Source: Thermoplasmata archaeon (GTDB lineage: Archaea > Thermoplasmatota > Thermoplasmata > Thermoplasmatales > Thermoplasmataceae). Taken from it: a DNA stretch of 14,036 nt. A model generated the notes under the pieces. The model saw only the letters and a program-made list of their open reading frames with translations, searched no databases and had not been told where the DNA came from. Made by a program: the position numbers and the translations under genes. The DNA is taken from the NCBI GenBank assembly GCA_021833045.1, contig JAKBGP010000033.1, positions 1-14,036 on the forward strand. Reading direction: 5' to 3'. Of the stretch, positions 1 to 7,886 are shown one piece after another (the first letter of the stretch is position 1; each line of letters begins with the position of its first letter).

Positions 1-360
1 AATATTCCAGTCACTGTCGTTGAGTGCGATTTTGCAGGAAAAGTTCCAGACAAAGGACAATCGACTGACCTACAGGTAAAGAGGAAAGTCCTTGAACTAG
101 GTCTTGAAACGATTGCAAAGTATGTGGAAAATATCAACGAATCTGTTGAATCCTTAAATTCTGAGATTACAATGTCTCTTTTCAGGGCATTTTTTATATT
201 TTACTCAAATGCTATGCCAGAAGATTACAAAATCCTGTACGAAGATAGGAGGATGTGCATCCTTGGAAAATTAGTACACGAGAAAATAGAACATGGTGAT
301 CTGCTTATTGTTTCTCCTTGGGACGCATACTGGTTCAAAGATGAGTTTGAAAAGCTGTAG
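1..360 (+). CDS. Unrecognised protein, C-terminal part (5' end outside window)
   Basis: The reading frame is open from the first base and ends at TAG 358-360, so this is the last ~119 residues of a longer protein. A GTG at 124 is in frame but is probably internal, because the frame upstream of it is uninterrupted and protein-like. The visible part has a short beta-like stretch (IPVTVVECDF), then a charged helical region, then a segment rich in aromatic and acidic residues ending in SPWDAYWFKDEFEKL. There are no transmembrane segments, signal peptide or cysteine motif. I do not recognise the family and assign no function. It lies upstream of a separately promoted surface protein gene (85-nt gap with its own TATA box), so it need not belong to the glycan cluster. 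Confidence is high that it is coding and nil on function. Confidence 0.7.
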   Translation, partial: NIPVTVVECDFAGKVPDKGQSTDLQVKRKVLELGLETIAKYVENINESVESLNSEITMSLFRAFFIFYSNAMPEDYKILYEDRRMCILGKLVHEKIEHGDLLIVSPWDAYWFKDEFEKL

Positions 361-412
361 TACTAAAGCACAGCCAATGGGATTAAATATTTCTTGCTCT
401 CAATGGACAATG

Positions 413-446
413 CAGTTTAAGTATTAGTTTAAATTCCTTATTCTGA
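413..446 (+). promoter_or_regulatory. Archaeal TATA-type promoter for the 446-1018 gene
   Basis: A TATA-like element (TTTAAGTATT, 416-425) begins 30 nt before the ATG at 446. This places the expected transcription start at or next to the start codon, so the transcript is probably leaderless. There is no Shine-Dalgarno sequence before the ATG, which agrees. The same geometry recurs at other genes in this window. Confidence 0.5.
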
Positions 447-1018
447 TGAACAGGTTGCCAAGGTTGATAACAATCATTCTAATTTCTATGATTATTATTT
501 CCGGGTTATCATCCATATATTTGTATCAGACACAGGATCATAACATTTTAAGAGATCGAACGAATGGGATAAATGATTCCATTTCTAAAATAAACGTGTC
601 TACGGAGGTTTCATCTCATCAGGTGCTACTTCCATTGAAACACACGCAAATAAAATTTATCCTAATTGAGGCAAATTCAAATATAACTCCATCGGGAAGA
701 TTCTACATCAATGGAGGACTGGCAATGAATGTAACAGGATCCAACCTTTCAGATCTACGTTTTAAAGTGGACGAAAACAGGTTTTATAGATTTCAAATAA
801 ATTTCAGTAATAATACATATTTGCCATACTATCTCAATATAACAATAGAAGGTAACACTTCAGTTCCCGTTATTCTTCAATCAACCAGGGACAGCGCAAC
901 CAACGTATATATGCCAAAACTGGAGTTAGATAATCAGTATATTTCTCTTATTGTTGCTTTCCTACTTCTAATGCTGTTTCTGGTAGCAATTCCAAGGAAG
1001 TATCTTGGGAGAAATTAA
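446..1018 (+). CDS. Small sequon-rich membrane surface protein (two TM)
   Basis: This 190-residue protein has an N-terminal hydrophobic segment (about residues 7-27, usable as signal peptide or anchor), an ectodomain of ~135 residues, and a C-terminal TM helix (about 165-183) followed by the basic tail PRKYLGRN. That predicts a cell-surface protein with its middle domain outside. The ectodomain carries nine N-x-S/T sequons (NDS, NVS, NIT, NVT, NLS, NFS, NNT, NIT, NTS), which is very dense, and looks beta-rich. I do not recognise a named family. The ATG at 446 is chosen because it sits 30 nt downstream of a TATA box and directly precedes the hydrophobic segment. Its position beside dolichyl-phosphate sugar synthases and glycosyltransferases suggests, as inference only, a glycoprotein acceptor or an accessory factor of surface glycosylation. 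Confidence 0.8.
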   Translation: MNRLPRLITIILISMIIISGLSSIYLYQTQDHNILRDRTNGINDSISKINVSTEVSSHQVLLPLKHTQIKFILIEANSNITPSGRFYINGGLAMNVTGSNLSDLRFKVDENRFYRFQINFSNNTYLPYYLNITIEGNTSVPVILQSTRDSATNVYMPKLELDNQYISLIVAFLLLMLFLVAIPRKYLGRN

Positions 1019-1188
1019 TTATGACCATAATATTAAAAATCCCACTTTTCGCTGAGTTTTCATAAACTAAAATTAATGTGAGCACAATCAGTTTTAAGTA
1101 GTTAAATCACATTAAAAAATAATAATATGCTTATTTATTTCTTTAATTCGTAATAAAGTTTAAAACCATTTGATTAATACTCAATAAC
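1019..1188. other. Intergenic region with T-rich stretch and promoter
   Basis: This 170-nt AT-rich spacer has no credible ORF. Its middle holds T-rich tracts (for example TTATTTATTTCTTT near 1131-1144) that could act as an archaeal poly-T terminator for the upstream gene. Its end holds the TATA box of the next gene. No hairpin of note was seen. Confidence 0.35.
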
Positions 1189-1189
1189 T
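1155..1189 (+). promoter_or_regulatory. TATA-type promoter for the ALG5-like gene
   Basis: TTTAAAA at 1159-1165 starts 30 nt before the TTG start at 1189, the same spacing as at 446. It supports a leaderless transcript beginning at the TTG codon, and so supports TTG as the true start. Confidence 0.5.
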
Positions 1190-1947
1190 TGGAAAATAAG
1201 ACAATATCTATAGTTATCCCTGCATACAATGAGGAATCTCGCATTGCTTCTACCATTAAAGACATTAAGGGTTCTGTAGAAAATCTTAAGGAGATTATTG
1301 TTGTTTTTGACGGATCGGATAGAACACCTGAAATCGTAGAATCTATCTGTCCTGATTGTAAGGTAATCCAGCACAATCACAGGCTTGGAAAGGGGAGAGC
1401 GGTTAAGGAAGGAATAGAAAAGGCTACTGGAGATATAATAGCATATGTTGATGCAGATGGTTCTATTCCCGCCTCAGAAGTGAATAGGTTGTCAACTCTT
1501 CTAACGGATAGAAATTTTGTTGTTTCATCAAGGTGGATGAGAAGTTCTAAAATAAAAGTAAGGCAACCAGGTTACAGGATCATATTTGGAAGGGTATTCC
1601 ATTATTTCGTATTTTTTCTATTCAGAATGGACATCAAGGATACACAGTGTGGCCTTAAAGTTTTCAGATCAAAATCGTTGAAGGAGATAATACAGAAGGT
1701 AAGGGTTTTTGACTGGGCATTTGATGTCTCTGTAATCTATCACTCCATGGAATATGGCCTTGAGCCGGTTGAAGTCGGTATAGAATGGAACAACGAGCAC
1801 GGTTCAAAACTTAAGGTCTTCAAGACCATCCCAAAAATGTTTCTTTCAGTTTTTGGTATGTGGATTATAAATAAGCACAAAAAATCTAGCAAGATCAAGA
1901 CAATAATCGATAAGATCGAATCAGAGTTCTTTTCCAGAAATATTTAG
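1189..1947 (+). CDS. GT2 dolichyl-phosphate sugar synthase, ALG5-like
   Basis: A 252-residue family 2 glycosyltransferase (GT-A fold), likely transferring a sugar (glucose in the eukaryotic ALG5 relatives) from a nucleotide sugar to dolichyl phosphate at the inner face of the membrane. The N-terminus ISIVIPAYNEE (6-16) is the GT2 nucleotide-binding strand. VVFDGSDRT lies at 38-46, and the metal-binding DxD is VDADG at 87-91. The segment around 130-160 (RIIFGRVFHYF then KDTQCGLKVF) is the membrane-associated motif characteristic of the ALG5/AglJ-type branch. There is no GtrA or separate TM domain at the C-terminus. The TTG start is supported by a TATA box 30 nt upstream and by the motif beginning a few residues in. 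The gene ends convergently with the minus-strand operon, overlapping the opposing CDS by 4 nt. The sugar specificity is not determined. Confidence 0.88.
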   Translation: MENKTISIVIPAYNEESRIASTIKDIKGSVENLKEIIVVFDGSDRTPEIVESICPDCKVIQHNHRLGKGRAVKEGIEKATGDIIAYVDADGSIPASEVNRLSTLLTDRNFVVSSRWMRSSKIKVRQPGYRIIFGRVFHYFVFFLFRMDIKDTQCGLKVFRSKSLKEIIQKVRVFDWAFDVSVIYHSMEYGLEPVEVGIEWNNEHGSKLKVFKTIPKMFLSVFGMWIINKHKKSSKIKTIIDKIESEFFSRNI

Positions 1948-2936
1948 ATATCTCTTATTTGGATATACCGAAATACTCTAATAGAGAGCCTGTTTGAAAA
2001 AATATTTAAAAATAGAAGCATCGACAGTAAGGCATATTCTTCCCCACCATATCTTATAAAATGTTTTAATTCAGAGGTCATTATTCTAAAAGTTTTGCCC
2101 CTTCTATATTTATCGTATATTGCTAAATTTCCCTCCATCTTCAAAAGCATATAGTTATACGGTAAATTATTCACTCCTTTTATATAACTCTTGAAAGTTC
2201 TTCTTAAATTTTCAATTGACTCTTTGGTGAACTTTAGCCTCCTGTTTCTAAAATCTGTGACATCCGTTTTAAGTCCAGTAATACTTTCATGCTTTCTATA
2301 CATAGTAAGTCGATTTTTGCAAAGTCCAAACGATGCCTCTTTACCTGTACCAAGAAGAAACAGGATCTTATCTAAACTTCTATTAGATTGATACACTATT
2401 TGTGAAATAGATTTTGCGAATGGCGCATCCATGGAAGCACATGATACGTACCAGTCTGCTCTGGAAGATAGAATTTTTCCCCATTCTCTCCTACTTAGTT
2501 TCTCGCTACTGTATACTTTAAACTTACTCGCTTCTTCATTAGTAGTCCGAGCGGTATTCCATGTAGTTTCCTCAGAAATGATCTGGATATCGTTGTGAAC
2601 GAATAAAAGCCCTTTGTTTTCATCAAAAATCTTTCTTATTAGTGCTATTTTAATAGGATTAAACATGTCGTCGTCATCAAGGAAGCAGATTATATTCCCT
2701 GAAGATGCATCAATTCCAAGGGAGAGTTTACCTCCAAAACTCTCTTCATCTGTATATATGTTCACTGCACCAGAATTCATGAGGAAAGAATCTATTTTAT
2801 CGTCAACGAAATTCTTCACTACCACGATTTCAATTTCAACACCAGGATTCACCTGATGCAACACTGAGTTAACTGCTTCCAAAAGATATTTTTTTCTATT
2901 ATGGGCAGTTATTACTACAGAGACTTTTTCTATCAT
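1944..2936 (-). CDS. Family 2 glycosyltransferase
   Basis: A 330-residue cytosolic GT2 enzyme, last gene of a four-gene minus-strand operon. The N-terminal GT-A domain opens with VSVVITAHNRKKYLLEAVNS (5-24). The DxD-type metal site lies within an acidic run CFLDDDD (84-90), and RADWYVSCASM (about 159-169) resembles the acceptor-side region of many GT2 enzymes. The C-terminal ~100 residues are helical and basic (RNRRLKFTKESIENLRR) with a hydrophobic stretch near 305-312 that is marginal as a membrane helix. The ATG at 2936 overlaps the upstream TGA (ATGA) and has GGAG seven bases upstream, so translation is probably coupled. It likely adds one sugar of a lipid-linked glycan; donor and acceptor are unknown. 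The stop shares four bases with the convergent ALG5-like gene. Confidence 0.87.
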   Translation of the reverse strand: MIEKVSVVITAHNRKKYLLEAVNSVLHQVNPGVEIEIVVVKNFVDDKIDSFLMNSGAVNIYTDEESFGGKLSLGIDASSGNIICFLDDDDMFNPIKIALIRKIFDENKGLLFVHNDIQIISEETTWNTARTTNEEASKFKVYSSEKLSRREWGKILSSRADWYVSCASMDAPFAKSISQIVYQSNRSLDKILFLLGTGKEASFGLCKNRLTMYRKHESITGLKTDVTDFRNRRLKFTKESIENLRRTFKSYIKGVNNLPYNYMLLKMEGNLAIYDKYRRGKTFRIMTSELKHFIRYGGEEYALLSMLLFLNIFSNRLSIRVFRYIQIRDI

Positions 2937-4021
2937 ATCAACTCTCCGTAGAGCTTTATCAGTCTGTCTATTATTTCATCCTTTGAAAATCTTTTTTTTA
3001 GAGATTCTTTCAATTGTTCATGATCCTCTATCTTCATTTCACTATCAATAATCTTTCGCATCTGTTCTGGGCTATTTGCAATTTTTAGACCCCCCATCTC
3101 CTGTAGTTCGGTGGCAATGCCTGCGTTGTTTGCGATTACCATAGTACCAAGATAGGATGCTTCAACCATGGATATGCCGAATCCTTCAAAGATAGATCCA
3201 GATAGGTAAAACCTCGCTTTTCTAATAAGTGAAAATAGTTCATCCTCATTTATGGAACCCAGTACCCTTATCTCCACTTTCATCTGAGTGGCTTTTAACT
3301 TAATTTCTTCAAAATAATTAGTATCTGGTATGTTTCCACATAGAACTAATGGAATTTTTAACCCCTTCATTGCTTCCAGTATAAATTCAATATTTTTATT
3401 CCTCTGAAGCCCACCTGCATGTATAAAAAAGTTTTTTTCAACCAGATTGTATTTTTCCAGAACACCCCTGTCTAATGAAATTTCATCCATCCTTTTGAAA
3501 TCCACAGGGTTTGGAAGAACAGTTATTTTATTTGTTATTTTAGGAAACATTCTCTCAGAAATTCGCTTTTCCACATCTGTTAGACAGATTATCTTATCAA
3601 ATTTATTGAGAAATGAGGGCATAAACCTGCCATAATAAAGCCTGTTAATCATACCGCCGTAAATTAGCTGATAATAGCCATGAGCAGTAAAAACTTTCTT
3701 TGATTTGATTCTATTCAGGTGAGTATAAAGGTAATCAGAGCTCCATACCCTCTGTCCCTGCACATGAAGAATATCGCAATCCGAATCTTCAATTTCTTTC
3801 CAGTATCCGGATGCCGGGAACCTGAACTTCCCCACTCTTTTTAGTCTAATACCGTGATATAATATGTTTTTCTCATCCTTTAATTGCTTCAGGTCTTCAT
3901 AGTCGGAAAAAACATGAACCGTATTATTCCTTAAAGCCAATGCGTCTACCACAGTCTTTACTACAGTTTCAGTTCCACCGGAATGTGGGTAGTAATGATG
4001 ACTGGTTTGTGCAATATTCAT
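2933..4021 (-). CDS. Family 4 glycosyltransferase
   Basis: A 362-residue GT-B fold enzyme of GT4 type. The N-terminal domain begins MNIAQTSHHYYPHSGGTETVV, with the glycine-rich acceptor/donor loop (SGGTE, 14-18), followed by LHVQG (85-89) and FTAHGYYQL (111-119). The C-terminal donor domain begins near FFIHAGGLQRNKN (198-210) and contains the classic E-x7-E, EGFGISMVE (Glu279 and Glu287), which binds the nucleotide sugar. Retaining transfer from a nucleotide sugar to a lipid-linked or saccharide acceptor is expected for the family; the actual sugar is unknown. Length is typical. The ATG at 4021 overlaps the epimerase stop by 4 nt and its own stop overlaps the next ATG by 4 nt, so it is in the middle of a translationally coupled operon. 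Confidence 0.9.
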   Translation of the reverse strand: MNIAQTSHHYYPHSGGTETVVKTVVDALALRNNTVHVFSDYEDLKQLKDEKNILYHGIRLKRVGKFRFPASGYWKEIEDSDCDILHVQGQRVWSSDYLYTHLNRIKSKKVFTAHGYYQLIYGGMINRLYYGRFMPSFLNKFDKIICLTDVEKRISERMFPKITNKITVLPNPVDFKRMDEISLDRGVLEKYNLVEKNFFIHAGGLQRNKNIEFILEAMKGLKIPLVLCGNIPDTNYFEEIKLKATQMKVEIRVLGSINEDELFSLIRKARFYLSGSIFEGFGISMVEASYLGTMVIANNAGIATELQEMGGLKIANSPEQMRKIIDSEMKIEDHEQLKESLKKRFSKDEIIDRLIKLYGELI

Positions 4022-4857
4022 TTGTTTTCCGTTACAAGACTGTCCCTTATTAACTTTATACCGTCAATAAGTTTCATCGGGTTCTTTACAATTGTATTAT
4101 GGGCTATCAATTCGTCTGCTTCATCAACTATGAACGGCTTTTTCTCTGTTTTTAACTTTTTTCCAGTTACCTTTTCTACCATTGATATAACTTCATTAAC
4201 ACTCGTTCCCACACCAGAACCAATTTCATAATCTCCCGGGTTTATATTTCCATTTACAACTTCAAGAACTGTTTTGGCTAAATCAAGCACATTGACGTAA
4301 TCCCTTACATGGCTTCCATCTCCATAGATTGTTGCGGTCTGTTCTTTAAGTGCTGCATTGGTAAAAAGATATACTGCACCCTTTCTTGCAGTCGTTCCAT
4401 ATATATTGAAAAGGCGGAAGATGATTACTCTTGTGGAATACAGTTTTCTGTAAAGGTTTATCCATTCTACAGCCTGTTTTTTGGTTAGGGAATAGGGATT
4501 AGAAGGTTCAGCAGTTGATCCTGATGAAGGGAAGAGGAATAGTGAATCATGTTTTCTGGCAAGCTCAAGATATTTCATGGTAAGACCTAATCCATCTTCA
4601 AAATACTCATATGGTTTAGAAAATGAATTCCTTATGAGTGTTCTGGCTCCAAAGTGAAGTATAATATCATATTTCTTTTTTTCATCTACACTATCTCCAA
4701 TATCTACGCCATCCGGACTATATCCATTTTCCTGAAGGCACTTCATGATCTCTGTTCCTATGAACCCTTTGCTTCCCGTAACAAGTATATTCATAGAAGC
4801 TAATTTATTCATATGTAAAAATCTTTTAGTTGTCTTCACTTTTCCCAAAACAGTCAT
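4018..4857 (-). CDS. NAD-dependent sugar epimerase/dehydratase (extended SDR)
   Basis: An extended short-chain dehydrogenase/reductase acting on nucleotide sugars, probably a UDP- or dTDP-hexose 4-epimerase or 4,6-dehydratase. Counting from the ATG at 4857, the NAD-binding motif TGSKGFIG is at 27-34, the cofactor-selecting acidic residue lies in GVDIGD (50-55), LHFGART at 67-73, the catalytic serine region PSSGS at 110-114, and the catalytic Y-x3-K is YSLTK (Tyr122, Lys126). RLFNIYG and YGDGSHVRDYVNVLD are the usual substrate-side motifs. It is 279 residues long, slightly short for the family. The start is uncertain. ATG 4857 overlaps the upstream stop (ATGA) as at the other junctions, but the family normally begins right at MNILVTG, which is ATG 4794 and would give 258 residues. 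It likely makes a sugar donor for the flanking GTs. Confidence 0.88.
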   Translation of the reverse strand: MTVLGKVKTTKRFLHMNKLASMNILVTGSKGFIGTEIMKCLQENGYSPDGVDIGDSVDEKKKYDIILHFGARTLIRNSFSKPYEYFEDGLGLTMKYLELARKHDSLFLFPSSGSTAEPSNPYSLTKKQAVEWINLYRKLYSTRVIIFRLFNIYGTTARKGAVYLFTNAALKEQTATIYGDGSHVRDYVNVLDLAKTVLEVVNGNINPGDYEIGSGVGTSVNEVISMVEKVTGKKLKTEKKPFIVDEADELIAHNTIVKNPMKLIDGIKLIRDSLVTENK

Positions 4858-5966
4858 TCGTTTCTTATTTTGTTTAAAAAGTTGAAAAATTTCTCATTGA
4901 CCATGGCTAATTCATAGTTCTTTCTAAAGAATTCATAGGTTAGTTCTCCCTGCTTTCTGGTTTCATCCAGGTTGTCTGCAGCCTTATTTATCTCTTCTAT
5001 AATGCAACTTGTATTCGGTTCTACGAAAGTCAGAAACGATTCGTTTCCGTTTCCACCAAAGGCTCCTTTCAGAAATCTGGAGGTTATTATCTTACAGCCC
5101 GCTGACATCGCTTCTATAATTGTGTTTGGAAACGAGTCCCAGAGAGTAGGGTAAATAAAAACATCGCTTTTGCAATATATTTTATTTAGTTCCTCATCAC
5201 TTACAATTCCCCGGAAATTTACATTTTTTAATCCTAAATAGCTATCCTTCGTCAGTGTTCCAGCACCAACAATATCAAGGTAACAATCTTCTCTTTTGAT
5301 GTTTGTCCATGCAGTAAGCAGAATTTGAATACCCTTTATTGTTTCAAGTCTCCCAACAAAGAGAAATCTGGTTAAATCTCCTGTTTTTTTATTACAGTTT
5401 CTGGATGTAGTGCCATTTGGAATGACTGCAACTTCGGCTTTCGTTCCTATAATTTTCTCTATTTTTTCCCTGCCTGGAAATACGTGAAAATATGAGATAT
5501 CCCTGTAGATTATACCACTTCTGTACAGTTTTGCCTTTAGTCTGGAGATAAAACCATCATTGCCAAATTCTGTATGATTACTTCCAACTATCTTCTTTCC
5601 TTTAAACAGTTTCCAGTACTGGTTCTTTGTTAAATATACTATTTCAACGCCCGACAAATTTAATTTTTTGGAATATGATCTTTTAAAAAATGTCAGCATA
5701 ATTGGTATAATTGCATTATCTAAGAGGAAAGAAAGCATTTTAGATCTTCTCAAAAAATTAAATTTATTTTCAATCAAATTAAGTTTTTGTTCATGGTCAA
5801 TTTGTGAAATTTGATTGACCACTGAAAATCTGGCTCTATCAGCATAATCTGTCGAAATAATTATTATCTTTTGATCATTTGGTCTTCCTTTTACTGTATT
5901 CAAAGTCCATCTTTCCACTCCTCCGCCCATTTTTAGGTCAGTTGTCAGAAAGATGGCTATCGACAT
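4854..5966 (-). CDS. Family 4 glycosyltransferase, first gene of minus-strand operon
   Basis: A 370-residue GT-B fold glycosyltransferase. The N-terminal domain starts SIAIFLTTDLKMGGGVERW with the glycine loop at 14-16. The interdomain segment shows VIPNGTT (181-187). The donor domain begins FLFVGRLETIKGIQILL (201-217), followed by DIVGAGTL and WDSFPNTIIEAMSAG (276-290). The usual E-x7-E donor motif is present as D-x7-E (Asp277, Glu285), a conservative change seen in some GT4 enzymes. There is no TM segment; it probably works on the cytosolic side on a lipid-linked glycan, with substrate unknown. The ATG at 5966 lies about 27 nt downstream of a TATATAA box on the minus strand, marking it as the operon's leaderless first gene. 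It ends in an ATGA overlap with the epimerase gene. Confidence 0.9.
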   Translation of the reverse strand: MSIAIFLTTDLKMGGGVERWTLNTVKGRPNDQKIIIISTDYADRARFSVVNQISQIDHEQKLNLIENKFNFLRRSKMLSFLLDNAIIPIMLTFFKRSYSKKLNLSGVEIVYLTKNQYWKLFKGKKIVGSNHTEFGNDGFISRLKAKLYRSGIIYRDISYFHVFPGREKIEKIIGTKAEVAVIPNGTTSRNCNKKTGDLTRFLFVGRLETIKGIQILLTAWTNIKREDCYLDIVGAGTLTKDSYLGLKNVNFRGIVSDEELNKIYCKSDVFIYPTLWDSFPNTIIEAMSAGCKIITSRFLKGAFGGNGNESFLTFVEPNTSCIIEEINKAADNLDETRKQGELTYEFFRKNYELAMVNEKFFNFLNKIRNE

Positions 5967-5997
5967 TGGTTCAGCATTGCCTCTGATTATATATGTT
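5966..5997 (-). promoter_or_regulatory. TATA-type promoter of the minus-strand GT operon
   Basis: On the minus strand TATATAA (5993 down to 5987) begins 27 nt before the ATG at 5966, the spacing expected for a leaderless archaeal transcript. It shares an ~85-nt intergenic region with the divergent promoter of the DUF2079 gene, so one regulator could control both directions. Confidence 0.5.
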
Positions 5998-6008
5998 TTC
6001 GATATTGC

Positions 6009-6054
6009 ATAATTTTAAACCATTGAATTGATCACAGTTACGAAGTAGATTTGA
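6009..6054 (+). promoter_or_regulatory. TATA-type promoter of the DUF2079 gene
   Basis: ATTTTAAACC (6012-6021) is the best TATA-like element. It predicts transcription from about 6040-6044, giving a leader of roughly 10-14 nt before ATG 6054 with no clear Shine-Dalgarno sequence. It is back-to-back with the minus-strand operon promoter. Confidence 0.4.
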
Positions 6055-7886
6055 TGTATAATGAAGGTGATAAAGAGGATATCCCTAAAAATCAGAAATC
6101 CAAAAGAAACTTTAGCATTGGAAAGATCTACATGGAAATATGGAAAATTAGATGGGTTTTATTTCTTTTTATTTCTTTTTCAGTAATTTACTCATCAATT
6201 TCATATTTGAGATATTTATCATTTTCAGAGAATGTTTATGATCTGGGAGTTAATGCATCCCTTGCATATAACGTAATTTACGGGCAGACCTTTCTTGGAC
6301 AGGTAATGAGTAGTGGAGTAGCCACAAATAAGCTAATATATATCCCTATTGGATTTATTTATGCTCTATTTCCAAAAGAATATTTTCTCCTTTTTCTACA
6401 GGATTTTTTTCTATCATTTTCTGGAGTTGTAGTTTATTTGATCGCCAGCGAAGTGTTAAAGTCAAAAAAATTTGCCCTTTTGATCAGTTTAATATTTTAT
6501 CTCTATTATCCACTATCAGGTGTATTCTGGTTTGATTTCCATTATATGGCATTCTTTCCAACATTCTTCCTGCTAGGAGTATATTATTATATTAGAAGAG
6601 ATACATCAAAGTGGTTGATTTTCCTCTCTCTGGCTTCTATCACAGACCTAATGTCTCCAGTGATTGTATTCCTGTTCCTTGCTATCATGGTTATGCAGAG
6701 ATGGATATCATCTGGTAAATTCAATATTATGAAGTATGAATTATCAGAGGCAATATTTGCGATAATAATATTTATTCTCCCAAGCATATATTACCTAAAA
6801 TTTTACCCCTCCCACTATATTGGCATAAATCTTAACCCTGGGATTTATGGTAATGTATGGTTTAAGGCTGAATTTTTTGTCAGAATCATGTTACCATTTC
6901 TCTTTATACCTCTTCTTGGAATTGAATTTTTGATTTTACTCTTACCCTATGGCTTACTCCTCTTTACAAATTCATACCTACCTTATGAATCTCAGATGTT
7001 TTTCCAGTATCCAAGTCTTTATGTATCAACACTGTTCATTGCATTTATATTTGGGTTGAGAAGATTCATTAAAATATCAGGAAAGAGGTTCAATATTAGA
7101 AAATTGCTTGTGATTATACTAATTTTAAACATAATTCTTTTCTATCTCTTTACGCCTATAGGAAATTTAATTCCAGCACAGCAGAATGATCATCCTCAGG
7201 AAGAATACGTCGTGGGGTCTTCAACCATCCTTTATAGCACATATGAAAAGATAATTCCAACAAAGGCTGATGGCTATCTAATGTCATTCATCAACAATAT
7301 TCCACATGGTTCTTCAGTATTAATAGCAGGAAACTTACCTGAGTTGGAACAGGGATATATGCCAGTCTGTTTAAATTCTAATTTCAATACAACTATTCCA
7401 GATTATATCATAACAGATCCTTACAGTTATTTTTTCACATCGCCTGTTGCAACAGGGATTCATGTTAATAATTCTCCCATAATTAAAATAAATTACCTGC
7501 TAAATAATTTTAATTATAAACTCACTTATTTCTATAAGGGAGTCGCCCTATACCAGCTTAATTCAGTTTTATCACCAGTAATATACGGTTATTTGAATGA
7601 GAATTCATCATCAGTAATCCAGAAAGATAAGGGAATAAGCTATTATAATGTAGGTCTCATTGCTCCCGGTTGCTATAATCTAACTCTAAAGGGGTTATCC
7701 GGAAAGAACAATCTTTCATTATTATCGCTGAATAAGGAGATATCTGTTATAGGGAAAGGGAACGATTTCATAAAAATAAGATCGAATTCATACTTCCGTA
7801 ATATAAAAATTTATTTAAGTCTCGATTCAATTACAGTTATTAAGCAGGAACTTGAATTGAAGCAGTACAGCGCTAATAGCAGGTGA
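6054..7886 (+). CDS. DUF2079 polytopic membrane protein, putative GT-C glycosyltransferase
   Basis: A ~610-residue protein with a short basic cytosolic N-terminus, about ten hydrophobic helices in residues ~30-385 and a C-terminal soluble domain of ~225 residues predicted to be extracytoplasmic. DUF2079 hallmarks are visible: VYDLGVNASLAYN after the first helix (about 62-74), VFWFDFHYMAFFPTFFLLG (about 160-178), and SITDLMSPVIVFLFLAI in place of the usual CKED-type motif. The C-terminal part has IPHGSSVLIAGN and DYIITDP, also typical. DUF2079 proteins are related to GT-C transferases that use lipid-linked sugars outside the membrane; activity is inferred. The C-terminal domain has at least five sequons. 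ATG 6054 is preferred over the adjacent TTG 6051. It ends AGGTGA, where the TGA is embedded in the start region of the next gene. A 10-bp tandem repeat lies in the first TM codons. Confidence 0.82.
   Translation: MYNEGDKEDIPKNQKSKRNFSIGKIYMEIWKIRWVLFLFISFSVIYSSISYLRYLSFSENVYDLGVNASLAYNVIYGQTFLGQVMSSGVATNKLIYIPIGFIYALFPKEYFLLFLQDFFLSFSGVVVYLIASEVLKSKKFALLISLIFYLYYPLSGVFWFDFHYMAFFPTFFLLGVYYYIRRDTSKWLIFLSLASITDLMSPVIVFLFLAIMVMQRWISSGKFNIMKYELSEAIFAIIIFILPSIYYLKFYPSHYIGINLNPGIYGNVWFKAEFFVRIMLPFLFIPLLGIEFLILLLPYGLLLFTNSYLPYESQMFFQYPSLYVSTLFIAFIFGLRRFIKISGKRFNIRKLLVIILILNIILFYLFTPIGNLIPAQQNDHPQEEYVVGSSTILYSTYEKIIPTKADGYLMSFINNIPHGSSVLIAGNLPELEQGYMPVCLNSNFNTTIPDYIITDPYSYFFTSPVATGIHVNNSPIIKINYLLNNFNYKLTYFYKGVALYQLNSVLSPVIYGYLNENSSSVIQKDKGISYYNVGLIAPGCYNLTLKGLSGKNNLSLLSLNKEISVIGKGNDFIKIRSNSYFRNIKIYLSLDSITVIKQELELKQYSANSR
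6157..6180 (+). repeat. 10-bp tandem repeat inside the first TM of the DUF2079 gene
   Basis: TTTTATTTCT occurs twice in direct tandem (6157-6166, 6167-6176) followed by a partial third copy TTTT (6177-6180). It encodes part of the first hydrophobic helix (LFLFISF). Because the unit is not a multiple of three, gain or loss of one copy would shift the frame about 40 codons into the gene. Confidence 0.7.

Noticed and set aside
1143..1380. Two minus-strand ORFs over the start of the ALG5-like gene
   Set aside because: They overlap a clear GT2 N-terminus on the other strand and each other, with no supporting motif.
2992..2999. T8 run (A8 on the coding strand) in the GT4 gene as a slippage site
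   Set aside because: The frame is intact through it and it encodes a normal basic stretch near the C-terminus, so there is no sign of a switch.
3090..3095. C6 run (G6 on the coding strand) in the GT4 gene
   Set aside because: It is in frame (encoding Met-Gly-Gly) and far from the start. Noted only because it shows the G6 at 9802 is not the sole one in the window.
3983..4231. Plus-strand ORF opposite the GT4/epimerase genes
   Set aside because: It is fully antisense to two well-supported genes, spans their junction, and its translation has no family character. The same applies to 2191-2391, 2614-2856, 3447-3635 and 4972-5154.
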